Positions 16,166 through 25,185 of a stretch of 64,000 nucleotides of DNA are shown here, piece after piece. This DNA comes from Bradyrhizobium cytisi (GTDB lineage: Bacteria; Pseudomonadota; Alphaproteobacteria; Rhizobiales; Xanthobacteraceae). The position numbers and the translations under genes are program-made. The DNA lies in NCBI RefSeq assembly GCF_008123515.1, contig NZ_VSSR01000034.1, positions 62,001-126,000 on the forward strand. Direction: 5' to 3'. The notes below the pieces were generated by a model. The model was not told the origin of the DNA, did not search any database, and was given only the letters and a program-made list of their open reading frames with translations. How positions within the stretch are numbered: the first letter of the stretch is position 1; the number at the start of each line of letters is the position of its first letter.

Positions 16166-16218
16166 GATCGATGGCGTTGGCCGTGCCGGCGACGTGATGA
16201 CTTGAGGGATCCCTGCAA

Positions 16219-17601
16219 ATGTCCATGCTGCCCAATTCGCAAGAAGCCCGCGATGTGGCCTACCAGCTCCACGCCTACACCAACGCGCGCGCCCATCAGC
16301 AGGCAGGTCCCCTGGTGATCGAGCGCGGCGAGGGCCCCTACGTGTTCGATGCGTCGGGCAAACGCTATTTCGAGGCGATGGCGGGCCTGTGGAGCGTCGG
16401 GCTCGGCTTCAACGAAAAGCGGCTGGTCGAGGCCGCGCACAAGCAGATGCAGGCGCTGCCGTTCTATCACACCTTCTCGGCCAAATCGCACGGGCCCTCG
16501 ATCGACCTCGCCGAGAAGCTGGTCGCGCTCGCGCCGGTGCCGATGAGCAAGGTGTTCTTCACCAATTCCGGCTCGGAGGCGAACGACACCGTCCTGAAGC
16601 TGATCGCCTATCGTTCGAACTCGCTCGGCCAGCCCCAGCGCAAGAAGATCATCAGCCGCATGCGCGCCTATCACGGCGTCACCATTGCCTCGGCGAGCCT
16701 CACGGGCCTGCCCAACAACCACCGTTCGTTCGATCTGCCGCTGCCGAACATCCTGCACACGGGCTCGCCGCATTTCTACAAGGACGGCGCGCCCGGCGAG
16801 AGCGAGGAAGCCTTTGCGACGCGCCGGGCCGAGGAGCTCGACGCGCTGATCCAGAAGGAAGGGCCTGATACGATCGCGGCCTTCTTCGGCGAGCCGGTGA
16901 TGGGGGCGGGCGGCGTGATCGTGCCGCCGGCGACGTATTGGGACAAGATCCAGGCGGTCCTGAACAAGTACGACATCCTGCTGATCGCCGACGAGGTGAT
17001 CTGCGGCTTTGGACGCACCGGCAAGATGTTCGGCTGCGAGACCTATGGCATCAAGCCCGATGCGATCGTCGTTTCCAAGCAGATCACCTCGAGCTACTTC
17101 CCGCTGTCGGCGATCATCATGAACGAGCGCATGTTCGAGCCGATCGCGGACGAGAGCAACAAGATCGGCGTGCTCGGCCACGGCTTCACCGCCGGTGGCC
17201 ATCCGGTCGGCTCGGCGATTGCGCTGGAAAACCTCAAGATCATCGAGGAGCGCGGCCTGGTCGCGCATGCCGCCGAGCTCGGCGGTTACATGCAAAGCAA
17301 GCTGCGCGAGCTGACCAGCCATCCGCTGGTCGGCGAGGTCCGCGGCGTCGGCATGATCGCAGCGCTCGAGCTCGTGCTCGACAAGGGCCGCAAGACCGCT
17401 GCCGCGACGCCCGGCGCGGTCGGCGGCATGGCGAGCGGCATGCTGCAGGAGCGTGGCGTGATCTCGCGCAACATGCTGGACGCCATCGCCATCTGCCCGC
17501 CGCTGATCGTCACCAAGGCCCAGATCGACGAGCTGATCGCGGCGATATCAGGCGTGTTGAACGACATGATGCCGGAAGTGGCGAAGCTCACGCCGGCGTA
17601 G
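16219..17601 (+). CDS. Class III (omega) aminotransferase
   Basis: A 460-residue PLP enzyme of fold type I. It shows the cofactor loop TNSGSEANDTVLKL (about residues 115-128), the AYHGVT motif, D258 in LLIADEVICGFGRTGK, and the Schiff-base lysine K287 in VVSKQITSSYFPLSA. It resembles pyruvate-dependent amine or beta-alanine/taurine-type transaminases (GLWSVGLGFNEKRLVEAAHKQ). These swap an amino group between an omega-amine and pyruvate or 2-oxoglutarate. The specific amine cannot be told from sequence. It is a single gene followed by a repeat element. ATG 16219 is the in-frame start behind GAGGGATCC. Confidence 0.92.
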   Translation: MSMLPNSQEARDVAYQLHAYTNARAHQQAGPLVIERGEGPYVFDASGKRYFEAMAGLWSVGLGFNEKRLVEAAHKQMQALPFYHTFSAKSHGPSIDLAEKLVALAPVPMSKVFFTNSGSEANDTVLKLIAYRSNSLGQPQRKKIISRMRAYHGVTIASASLTGLPNNHRSFDLPLPNILHTGSPHFYKDGAPGESEEAFATRRAEELDALIQKEGPDTIAAFFGEPVMGAGGVIVPPATYWDKIQAVLNKYDILLIADEVICGFGRTGKMFGCETYGIKPDAIVVSKQITSSYFPLSAIIMNERMFEPIADESNKIGVLGHGFTAGGHPVGSAIALENLKIIEERGLVAHAAELGGYMQSKLRELTSHPLVGEVRGVGMIAALELVLDKGRKTAAATPGAVGGMASGMLQERGVISRNMLDAIAICPPLIVTKAQIDELIAAISGVLNDMMPEVAKLTPA

Positions 17602-17609
17602 GCTCTCTT

Positions 17610-17695
17610 CGTCATTGCGAGGAGCGAAGCGACGAAGGAATCCAGACTGTGTCCGCGGAGACGGTCTGGATTGCTTCGCTTCGCTCGCAATGACG
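17610..17695. repeat. Interspersed inverted-repeat element, family A copy 1
   Basis: An 86-base palindromic element. Outer arms CGTCATTGCGAG and CTCGCAATGACG enclose inner arms (AATCCAGAC / GTCTGGATT) around a GC centre. It lies between convergent genes. Three more copies of this family occur at 22857, 37807 and 40951. Confidence 0.88.
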
Positions 17696-17735
17696 ACGTT
17701 GAGAATTGCGTACCCAACGCTGTCGCCGTCACCCC

Positions 17736-18905
17736 TCAGGCTGACGGTTTGACCGCCTCGACCCGCTGAACCCCGATCACGCGACCTTTTTCGATCGCCA
17801 GCGCCAGCTCGCCGCGCTTGAGCTTCAGTGCGGCGTCGCCGAACAGCTCGCGGCGCCAGCCGCGCAGCGCCGGCACGTCGGCCTCGTCGTCGGCTGCGAT
17901 CTCCTCGAGATCGTCGACGGTTGCGATCACCTTGCTCGCGACAGCATGGCGCTCGGCAGTCATGCGCAGCAGCACCTTCAGCAGCTCGACGGTCGCAGCA
18001 CCATTGTTGTTGTTGCGCGGCTTCTCCAGCTTCGGCAGCGTGGAATGGTCCCGCGCCAGCCCGCGCTCGACCGCGGCGACGATGTCCGCGCCCCATTTGG
18101 ACTTCTCAAAGCCCTTCGGCACCGAGCGCAGATGGGCGAGCTTCTCCAGCGTGTTCGGCGCATGGGTGGCGATGTCGCTGATGGCTTCGTCGCGCAGCAC
18201 GCGCCCGCGCGGCACGTCTCGGCTCTGCGCCTCCTGCTCGCGCCAGGCGGCAACCTCCATCAGCACCGCGAGGTCCTTTGGCTTGCGCACCCGCGTCTTC
18301 AGCCGTTCCCAGGCGCGCTCGGGGTGGAAGTCGTAGGTTTTGGGCGAGGTCAGGACTTCCATCTCGATGGAAACCCATTCGCTGCGGCGGCGCTTCTTCA
18401 AATCGGCATCGAGCGCGGCGAAGACGTCGCGCAAGTGCGTGACGTCGGAGACCGCGTAGTGCATCTGCTCCTTGGTCAGCGGCCGGCGCGACCAGTCGGT
18501 GAAGCGATGGGTCTTGTCCGGACGGTGGCCGGCGACCTTCTCGACCAGCGCGTCATAGGCGATGCTGTCGCCATAGCCGAGCACCATGGCCGCGACCTGG
18601 GTGTCGAACACCGGATGCGGAATGATATTGGCCTGATGCCAGATGATCTCGATGTCCTGACGCGCGGCGTGAAACACCTTCAGCACGCCCTCGTTGGCCA
18701 TCAGCTCGAAGAACGGCTTGAGGTCGATGCCCTCGGCCAGGGTGTCGATGACGATCGCTTCCTCGGGGCTCGCCATCTGCACCACGCACAACAGCGGGTA
18801 ATAGGTGGTTTCGCGCAGGAACTCGGTATCGACTGTTATGACGGGGTGCTTGGCCAGTCGGCTGCAGGCAGCCGCGAGGTCAGCGGTGGTGGTAATCAAA
18901 TCCAT
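17736..18905 (-). CDS. rnd: Ribonuclease D
   Basis: A 3'-5' exoribonuclease of the DEDD family that trims tRNA and other stable RNA 3' ends. The 389-residue protein has the three exonuclease motifs in order: ITVDTEFLRETTYYPLL (Exo I), VFHAARQDIEIIW (Exo II, about residues 76-88) and YAVSDVTHLRDV (Exo III with its Tyr). One HRDC domain, the first, follows (LMEVAAWREQEAQSRDVPRG, about residues 215-234), then a second helical repeat near residue 300. Length matches the family. The ATG at 18905 is the natural N-terminus (MDLITTTADLAAA). Confidence 0.96.
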   Translation of the reverse strand: MDLITTTADLAAACSRLAKHPVITVDTEFLRETTYYPLLCVVQMASPEEAIVIDTLAEGIDLKPFFELMANEGVLKVFHAARQDIEIIWHQANIIPHPVFDTQVAAMVLGYGDSIAYDALVEKVAGHRPDKTHRFTDWSRRPLTKEQMHYAVSDVTHLRDVFAALDADLKKRRRSEWVSIEMEVLTSPKTYDFHPERAWERLKTRVRKPKDLAVLMEVAAWREQEAQSRDVPRGRVLRDEAISDIATHAPNTLEKLAHLRSVPKGFEKSKWGADIVAAVERGLARDHSTLPKLEKPRNNNNGAATVELLKVLLRMTAERHAVASKVIATVDDLEEIAADDEADVPALRGWRRELFGDAALKLKRGELALAIEKGRVIGVQRVEAVKPSA

Positions 18906-19022
18906 GAACGGCCCATGACACTTGGTATCAGCCGTTCTGCCGAAAGCGCTGTGATGTCAAGGGGCTCTAAGCGAATTCGAGCCTTGCATTGGGACTGGAA
19001 TCGCTCTTTTCCGCCAAAAATC

Positions 19023-19133
19023 CTATTCGTAACGGATCCGGTGCGAGGATTTGCGGGCGCAGGGCAACGCCACCACGACCAGGCACATGCCAACCAGCGC
19101 CAGCCCCAGGAACTCGAAAACCAGCAAATCCAC
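19023..19133 (-). CDS. Possible 36-aa single-pass membrane peptide
   Basis: From GTG 19133, with GGAG nine bases upstream, a peptide reads (M)DLLVFEFLGLALVGMCLV and on VVALPCARKSSHRIRYE, then TAG. It is one hydrophobic helix followed by a basic tail, so inside-positive. An alternative GTG at 19154 adds seven residues. It lies in the 420-base gap between the rnd start and selO, on the same strand. The architecture (hydrophobic helix, basic tail, ribosome site) is good, but chance cannot be excluded for so short an ORF. The rest of the gap (18906-19022 and 19134-19325) holds nothing I can support. Confidence 0.4.
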   Translation of the reverse strand: MDLLVFEFLGLALVGMCLVVVALPCARKSSHRIRYE

Positions 19134-19325
19134 GGCGGAAATCTCCAGAAACACCGTTAGATTTGTCGGCTGTGCGTTGAGGGTCTGTTAATTCTAATGG
19201 TTACCGCCGGCGGTCCGGCTGCGATGGTGGACGGGAGGTTAACGCGGCCTTCGTGCCCGCCATCACGTCATGAGCTTCGGCAGGGTCGCGGTCGGGGCAT
19301 CTACGGCGGCAGATGAGTTTGCGGC

Positions 19326-20804
19326 TCACGTCCCGCAAAACGTCTGCAGCACCCGCTGATCCGGCAGCGGTGGATCGGCGTAGGCGGCGTACTCGGGTTG
19401 CTCCTCGTACGGCTTCGCCAGCACCTTCACCAATTCCTCGAACGGCGCGTAATTGTCATCGTTCACCGCGGCCTGGATCACGGCCTCGACGCGGTGGTTG
19501 CGCGGGATGAAGACGGGATTGACGGCGTGCATCGCCGCTTGCCGCTCGGCCGCAGACTGCGGCTCCAGCGCCGTGCGCTCGCGCCAGCGCCTGGCCCAGT
19601 CGTCGAAGGCTGAGGGATCCATGAACTGCGCGCGGACATCGGCAACGGCAGCCTCGTCACCTGCGGCATCGCCGAGCTTGCGGAAAGTCAGGGTGAAGTC
19701 GGCCTGGTTCTTCGCCATGGCGTCGAGCAGGTCCTGGATCAGCGCCTCGTCGCCGTCGGCCTCGCTGAACACGCCCACCTTTCTGCGCAAGCCAGCCTGA
19801 TAGGCCTTGCTGAAGGTCTCCGGGAATGCACCCAGAATCTCCTGCGCCTGCTCGACCGCCTTCTCCTGCTCTTCGCCGAACAACGGCAGCAGGCATTCGG
19901 CGAGCCGCGTCAGATTCCACAGCGCGACGCGCGGCTGGTTGGCGTAGGCATAGCGGCCCGTCTCGTCGATCGACGAGAACACCTGCGCGGGATTGTAGGC
20001 ATCCATGAAGGCGCAGGGGCCGTAATCGATGGTCTCGCCGGAGATTGAAGAGTTGTCCGTGTTCATCACGCCGTGGATGAAGCCGACCAGCAGCCAGCGC
20101 GCGATGAGCTCCGCCTGACGCGCGACGACGCCAGCAAGCAAAGCGTGATAGGGTCGGTCGGCGTGGAGCAGGTCCGGATAATGCCGCGAGATGACGTGAT
20201 CGGCGAGCCGACGAATGGCGTCGGTGTCGCGGCGGACGGCAAAGAACTGGAAGGTGCCGACCCGGATGTGGCTGGACGCGACGCGCGTCAGCACCGCGCC
20301 GGGCAGCGCAGTCTCGCGGATCACCGGCTCGCCGGTGACGACGGCAGCCAGCGACCGCGTGGTGGGAATGCCGAGAGCGAACATCGCTTCACTCACGATA
20401 TATTCGCGCAGAACCGGCCCGAGCGCGGCGCGGCCGTCGCCGCGGCGGGAGAAGGGGGTCGGGCCCGAGCCCTTGAGCTGGATGTCTCGGCGCACGCCGT
20501 TTGTGTCGATGACCTCGCCGAGCAGGATCGCGCGGCCGTCGCCGAGCTGGGGCACGAACTGCCCGAACTGATGGCCGGCATAGGCCATGGCAATCGGATC
20601 GGCGCCCGCGGGAACCGTCTTGCCGGCCAGAATTTCGGCGCCCTCCGCCGTCTCCAGCAGATCAGGATCGAGCCCGAGCTGGACCGCCAGCGGCCGGTTC
20701 AGCTTGATCAGCCGCGGCGCGGCCACAGGGGTCGGCGCGACGCGGGCAAAGAAGCTGTCCGGCAGCTCCGAATACGAGTTCTGGAAGGGGAAATGGACCG
20801 TCAT
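19326..20804 (-). CDS. selO: Protein adenylyltransferase SelO (YdiU family)
   Basis: A 492-residue pseudokinase-fold enzyme that transfers AMP, rather than phosphate, to Ser/Thr/Tyr of proteins involved in redox balance. The ATG at 20804 gives the usual start (MTVHFPFQNSYSELPDSFF); upstream starts add an unrelated leader. Motifs: MAYAGHQFGQFVPQLGDGRA, LKGSGPTPFSRRGDGRA, LREYIVSEAMFALGIPTTRS and the catalytic loop HGVMNTDNSSI followed by DYGP. The C-terminus is FCGT, with Cys where animal homologues carry selenocysteine. It is single and faces aspS across a shared upstream region. Confidence 0.96.
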   Translation of the reverse strand: MTVHFPFQNSYSELPDSFFARVAPTPVAAPRLIKLNRPLAVQLGLDPDLLETAEGAEILAGKTVPAGADPIAMAYAGHQFGQFVPQLGDGRAILLGEVIDTNGVRRDIQLKGSGPTPFSRRGDGRAALGPVLREYIVSEAMFALGIPTTRSLAAVVTGEPVIRETALPGAVLTRVASSHIRVGTFQFFAVRRDTDAIRRLADHVISRHYPDLLHADRPYHALLAGVVARQAELIARWLLVGFIHGVMNTDNSSISGETIDYGPCAFMDAYNPAQVFSSIDETGRYAYANQPRVALWNLTRLAECLLPLFGEEQEKAVEQAQEILGAFPETFSKAYQAGLRRKVGVFSEADGDEALIQDLLDAMAKNQADFTLTFRKLGDAAGDEAAVADVRAQFMDPSAFDDWARRWRERTALEPQSAAERQAAMHAVNPVFIPRNHRVEAVIQAAVNDDNYAPFEELVKVLAKPYEEQPEYAAYADPPLPDQRVLQTFCGT

Positions 20805-21002
20805 GGCCTCAAGATAGGGCTGTAACGGCGGATGGCAAAGGCTTGGGCCCCGATTGGCCAAAAATGGCCGTCGCCAGCCCCAAAACAGCCCGTTCCCTTG
20901 GTTGCCGCCTCCGGCCTCGTCGGGTAAACCCTGCCGCAACGTCGGACCGGCTGTGACAAGGTCGTCCGATTCGCTTCCTCCGACATTTATTTTGGGACGA
21001 CC

Positions 21003-22775
21003 ATGCATCGCTACCGGTCACATACATGCGGCGCGCTCCGCGAGAGCAACATCGGCGAGACGGTTCGCCTCTCGGGCTGGGTACATCGCGTTCGCGACCA
21101 TGGCGGCGTGCTGTTCATCGACCTGCGCGACCATTACGGCCTGACCCAGTGCGTGGTCGATCCGGACTCGCCGGCGTTCGCGCTGGCCGAAAAGCTGCGT
21201 TCGGAATTCGTGGTCAAGATGGACGGCAAGGTCCGCCGCCGCCCCGAGGGCACCGACAATGACGACCTGCCGACCGGCAAGATCGAGATCTATGTCACCG
21301 AGATCGAGGTGCTGGGCCCCGCCGGCGACCTGCCGCTGCCGGTGTTCGGCGACCAGGAATATCCCGAAGACATTCGCCTGAAATACCGCTTCCTCGATCT
21401 GCGCCGCGAAAAACTGCACCAGAACATCATGACGCGCGTCGAGATCATCAAGTCGATGCGCCGGCGCATGGAGGGGCAAGGCTTCTTCGAGTTCAACACG
21501 CCGATCCTGACCGCGTCCTCGCCGGAAGGCGCGCGCGACTTCCTGGTGCCGTCGCGCATCCATCCCGGCAAGTTCTACGCGCTGCCGCAGGCGCCGCAGC
21601 AGTACAAGCAGCTCTTGATGATGTCGGGCTTCGACCGCTACTTCCAGATCGCGCCCTGCTTCCGCGACGAGGACCCACGCGCCGACCGTCTGCCGGGCGA
21701 GTTCTACCAGCTCGACGTCGAGATGAGCTTTGTCACGCAGGAAGACGTGTTCGCGGCAATGGAGCCCGTCATCACCGGCGTGTTCGAGGAGTTCGCCAAG
21801 GGCAAGCCGGTGAGCAAGGACTGGCGGCGGATTCCGTTCGCCGAGGCGCTGCGCAAATACGGCAGCGACAAGCCGGACCTGCGCAATCCCATCGAGATGC
21901 AGGACGTCTCCGAGCATTTCCGCGGCTCCGGCTTCAAGGTGTTCGCGCGCATGCTCGAAGACCCCAAGAACCAGGTCTGGGCGATCCCCGCTCCGGGTGG
22001 CGGCAGCCGCGCGTTCTGTGACCGCATGAACTCGTGGGCGCAGGGCGAGGGCCAGCCTGGGCTGGGCTACATCATGTGGCGCGAGGGCGGCGAGGGCGCG
22101 GGTCCGCTTGCGAACAACATCGGGCCTGAGCGCACCGCCGCGATCCGCACGCAGATCGGCGTCAAGGAAGGCGATGCCGCCTTCTTCGTCGCCGGCGATC
22201 CCGACAAGTTCTGGAAGTTTTCAGGCTTGGCCCGCAACAAGGTCGGCGAGGAATTGAACCTCACCGACAAGGAGCGGTTCGAGCTCGCCTGGATCGTCGA
22301 CTTCCCGATGTACGAGTACAACGAGGACGACAAGAAGGTCGACTTCTCGCACAATCCGTTCTCGATGCCGCAGGGCGGTCTCGACGCATTGAAGGGCCAG
22401 GACCCGCTGACCATCAAGGCGTTCCAGTACGACATCACCTGCAACGGCTACGAGATCGCCTCGGGCGGCATCCGCAACCATGTGCCGGAAGCCATGGTGA
22501 AGGCGTTCGAGATCGCAGGTTACGGCGAGCAGGAAGTGGTCGACCGCTTCGGCGGCATGTATCGCGCCTTCCAGTACGGCGCGCCGCCGCATGGCGGCAT
22601 GGCCGCGGGCGTTGACCGCATCGTCATGTTGCTTTGTGGCACCAACAACCTGCGCGAGATCTCGCTGTTCCCGATGAATCAGCAGGCCATGGACCTGCTG
22701 ATGGGCGCGCCGTCGGAGGCCACCACCAAGCAGCTCCGCGAGCTGCATGTGAAGGTGAACCTGCCGCAGAAGTGA
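21003..22775 (+). CDS. aspS: Aspartate-tRNA ligase
   Basis: Charges tRNA-Asp, probably as the non-discriminating form that also acts on tRNA-Asn where GatCAB is used; that point is inference. The 590-residue class II synthetase has the OB anticodon-binding domain (VRLSGWVHRVRDHGGVLFID), then the class II motifs: motif 1 (EIIKSMRRRMEGQGF), motif 2 (FRDEDPRADRLPGEFYQLDVE) and motif 3 (GMAAGVDRIVMLLCG). The bacterial-type GAD insertion lies between. The length is normal. It is divergent from selO and followed by an inverted-repeat element. Confidence 0.98.
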   Translation: MHRYRSHTCGALRESNIGETVRLSGWVHRVRDHGGVLFIDLRDHYGLTQCVVDPDSPAFALAEKLRSEFVVKMDGKVRRRPEGTDNDDLPTGKIEIYVTEIEVLGPAGDLPLPVFGDQEYPEDIRLKYRFLDLRREKLHQNIMTRVEIIKSMRRRMEGQGFFEFNTPILTASSPEGARDFLVPSRIHPGKFYALPQAPQQYKQLLMMSGFDRYFQIAPCFRDEDPRADRLPGEFYQLDVEMSFVTQEDVFAAMEPVITGVFEEFAKGKPVSKDWRRIPFAEALRKYGSDKPDLRNPIEMQDVSEHFRGSGFKVFARMLEDPKNQVWAIPAPGGGSRAFCDRMNSWAQGEGQPGLGYIMWREGGEGAGPLANNIGPERTAAIRTQIGVKEGDAAFFVAGDPDKFWKFSGLARNKVGEELNLTDKERFELAWIVDFPMYEYNEDDKKVDFSHNPFSMPQGGLDALKGQDPLTIKAFQYDITCNGYEIASGGIRNHVPEAMVKAFEIAGYGEQEVVDRFGGMYRAFQYGAPPHGGMAAGVDRIVMLLCGTNNLREISLFPMNQQAMDLLMGAPSEATTKQLRELHVKVNLPQK

Positions 22776-22856
22776 GGGCTCGTGCCTCTCTCCGCGCTTG
22801 ACCCGCCGAAGCTTCAGCGAAGGCGGAAGCGGGGAGAGGCCGCGTTGCCTCCACAT

Positions 22857-22943
22857 CGTCATTGCGAGCGCAGCGAAGCAATCCAGAATCTTCCCGCGGA
22901 GGGACTCTGGATTGCTTCGTCGCAAGAGCTCCTCGCAATGACG
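22857..22943. repeat. Interspersed inverted-repeat element, family A copy 2
   Basis: An 87-base element with outer arms CGTCATTGCGAG and CTCGCAATGACG and the inner pair CAATCCAGA / TCTGGATTG. It sits between convergent aspS and the DUF945-like gene. Confidence 0.88.
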
Positions 22944-22968
22944 AAGGAGAGAGCTGCGTCTCGTTCCC

Positions 22969-24939
22969 CTACAGCCCCGTCGATGCCTCGATCCTGAACT
23001 GCGCCAGCGCAACGATCGGGCCGCTGTTCAGCGCATCCATGAGCTGAAGCACCGGCATCTTGCCGAGCGGCGTCAGCTTGATGGTGAGCGTCTGGTCCGA
23101 GGTCGAGACGAAGCTTGCGATCGCATCGACCGCTGCCCTCGCATCGAGATTGGAGGCCGCGACCTTCTCGCCCTGCGCCCGGATCATCTCCACGATGGCG
23201 CTGCGTGCCGCGTCGCGGCTGACGTTCTGCGTGCGCGCGAACTGCGTCACGACGAGATCGACGCCACCATTGTCGCGCAGTGAGAACTCGAGCGTGTCAG
23301 CCTCGATCCGGGCGGCCTGACCCATAAGCTGAGCGGGATCGGCCGAAAACACCTCACGTGGCACACTGCCGAGCGCGATACGCAGTTGCGCTTTTGCGAT
23401 GCCTCCGATGTCGAGCGTTGCCGGCGCCAGAGCAAAGCTGTTGGAGGACTCGGTCCAGGCTGCGCCGAGATCGAGGTCGATCGCGAGCTTGTCGAGGCCG
23501 GCGGCAATCAACGTTAGCTGCTTCGGATCGGACGGATCGGTCGGCGTGACAAATTTGGCCACCGCATGCGCCTTGCTCGGGATCGAGCCGACCAGCTGAC
23601 CCCAATCCAGGCTCAGCGTGTCGATCGTGACCAGCTTCTTGGTGGTCTTGAACGGCGCGGTCACGCCCTTGATTTCTGCGCCTGAGAGCACGCCGAAAAG
23701 GCCCAGGATCTGCTCAGGTGAGGGCGTTTGTCCGGGATTGCTGAGGCCCGCCCCCAAGCGCATCAGTTTTGCCGCGCTGAACGACTTCAGCGCGAAGCGC
23801 TCCATCTTGAACTGGCCCTGCGGGCCCGGCGTGTCGACGCCCTCGATCGCGAACTCGCCGTCGTGGTATCTGATCGCGTTGACCTTGCCGATCCCCTGCG
23901 GCGTGCCGACCGAAATCTTGCTGACTTCGGCCTTGCCGATGCGAACACCCTCATAGATTCCGGCGATCTTCTCCAGCGTTTCGCGCGACTGTGCCGGCGT
24001 CGGAACGGCCGATTGATCCTGCGACAGCGCGTCAAATCGCTCGGCTAGCCGGAATTTCGACGGTTGCACGTCGAGGTCCTCCATCACGAAGCCGTCGATA
24101 TCGATACGCATCCCCTGAGCCGTTTTGAGCGCATAGGGGCCGGCCAAGATTTGCCGGTAGACGCGGTGATAGGTCTCGTCATTGCTGGTCTGCGGATCGA
24201 GCGCGGCGATGATCGCGGTCGCATCGAAATCGTTGACGATGATGTTCGACACCTCGCCGGTCAGCTTATCCGGCCTGCCCGGCTGCTTCACGTCGATCGA
24301 GATGGCGGCGCGGTCCGCCTTCATCGCATCGATCTTGCCTTGCTTCAGGTTCTGGATCGTCAATCCGGAATAGGTGATCTCGCCGCTGCCGCCGGGACCG
24401 CTGCCGGAATCGAAGCTCATCGTCAGCGTAGGCGCCGTGAGCGAGGACGCCGCGACGCTTGCGTATTGACCGAGCACGTAGCGGTAGAGGTCGACCAGGG
24501 AGCCGTTCGCCGGCGCAGTGCCGATGTGAAGGGGGCCGGCATAGTCGCGCATCGTCAGCTGCGGGACTTTGTAGGACGCCTTCACCTTGGCTGGGCCGAT
24601 CTGGTCCAGTGCGACTTCGAAGCCGGTGATGTCGATGCTGTCAGCCGAAATCCTGGTGTCGTCGATCTGGCGGACGCCGGTGCCCTTGATGCCGGCGATC
24701 TTGACCTGCGCTTGCGGTTGATTGCCGGGCGTGACCGCGATGTCCTCGATGGTGAGCGTCCGGCTCATCAGGTCGAATTCGACCTTGCTGTGGCTGGCCT
24801 TGCCGCCTTGCTTGCGGATCTGCTCGAAAGCCGTTTCAACCTCGGTGGTGACGCGGTGCTGGACGTAGAGGCTGAAGCCGAACCATCCGCCGGCGGCAAG
24901 CACGGCGACAGCGATCAGGCCGATCAGGATCCGCTTCAT
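22969..24939 (-). CDS. Membrane-anchored DUF945/AsmA-like protein of unknown function
   Basis: A 656-residue protein starting at ATG 24939 (RBS GGAG, eight bases before; an upstream start at 24981 is unlikely). Residues 1-24 (MKRILIGLIAVAVLAAGGWF) form one uncleaved inner-membrane anchor. The remainder is a large periplasmic domain rich in short beta-strand repeats with recurring DITGFEVALD and ITYSGLTIQNL-type segments and no catalytic motif. Length and layout resemble YdgA (DUF945) and AsmA-type envelope proteins, but I see no diagnostic motif and would not name a subfamily. It is a lone leftward gene, divergent from maeB. Confidence 0.8.
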   Translation of the reverse strand: MKRILIGLIAVAVLAAGGWFGFSLYVQHRVTTEVETAFEQIRKQGGKASHSKVEFDLMSRTLTIEDIAVTPGNQPQAQVKIAGIKGTGVRQIDDTRISADSIDITGFEVALDQIGPAKVKASYKVPQLTMRDYAGPLHIGTAPANGSLVDLYRYVLGQYASVAASSLTAPTLTMSFDSGSGPGGSGEITYSGLTIQNLKQGKIDAMKADRAAISIDVKQPGRPDKLTGEVSNIIVNDFDATAIIAALDPQTSNDETYHRVYRQILAGPYALKTAQGMRIDIDGFVMEDLDVQPSKFRLAERFDALSQDQSAVPTPAQSRETLEKIAGIYEGVRIGKAEVSKISVGTPQGIGKVNAIRYHDGEFAIEGVDTPGPQGQFKMERFALKSFSAAKLMRLGAGLSNPGQTPSPEQILGLFGVLSGAEIKGVTAPFKTTKKLVTIDTLSLDWGQLVGSIPSKAHAVAKFVTPTDPSDPKQLTLIAAGLDKLAIDLDLGAAWTESSNSFALAPATLDIGGIAKAQLRIALGSVPREVFSADPAQLMGQAARIEADTLEFSLRDNGGVDLVVTQFARTQNVSRDAARSAIVEMIRAQGEKVAASNLDARAAVDAIASFVSTSDQTLTIKLTPLGKMPVLQLMDALNSGPIVALAQFRIEASTGL

Positions 24940-25185
24940 TCCCAGCTCCAGTTGCTCGTTGCGCGCTGCACAACCTGCCATATTCGGGAAACGTTACGAG
25001 GTCCAGGGAAAGCTAGCGTCATCAGATATTTGAGCCTGCGCCCTGTTGATGGGATCGCAATCGGATGTTGCCACCGGGGCGCCCGCCGTGCTTCATCCCG
25101 TTTCCACGACCCGGAAATACCGTCCGCTTGGAGGGCTGCTCCGGATGAGGCATTTTGTGGCCGGTAACGCGAGGCAAGAGACCGC

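Noticed and set aside
15487..17322. 611-codon ORF on the minus strand over isochorismatase-like and aminotransferase genes
   Set aside because: It crosses three supported genes and intergenic DNA; its composition is a high-GC shadow.
23618..24048. Plus-strand ORFs over the DUF945-like gene
   Set aside because: Reverse-strand shadows with no ribosome site or domain.
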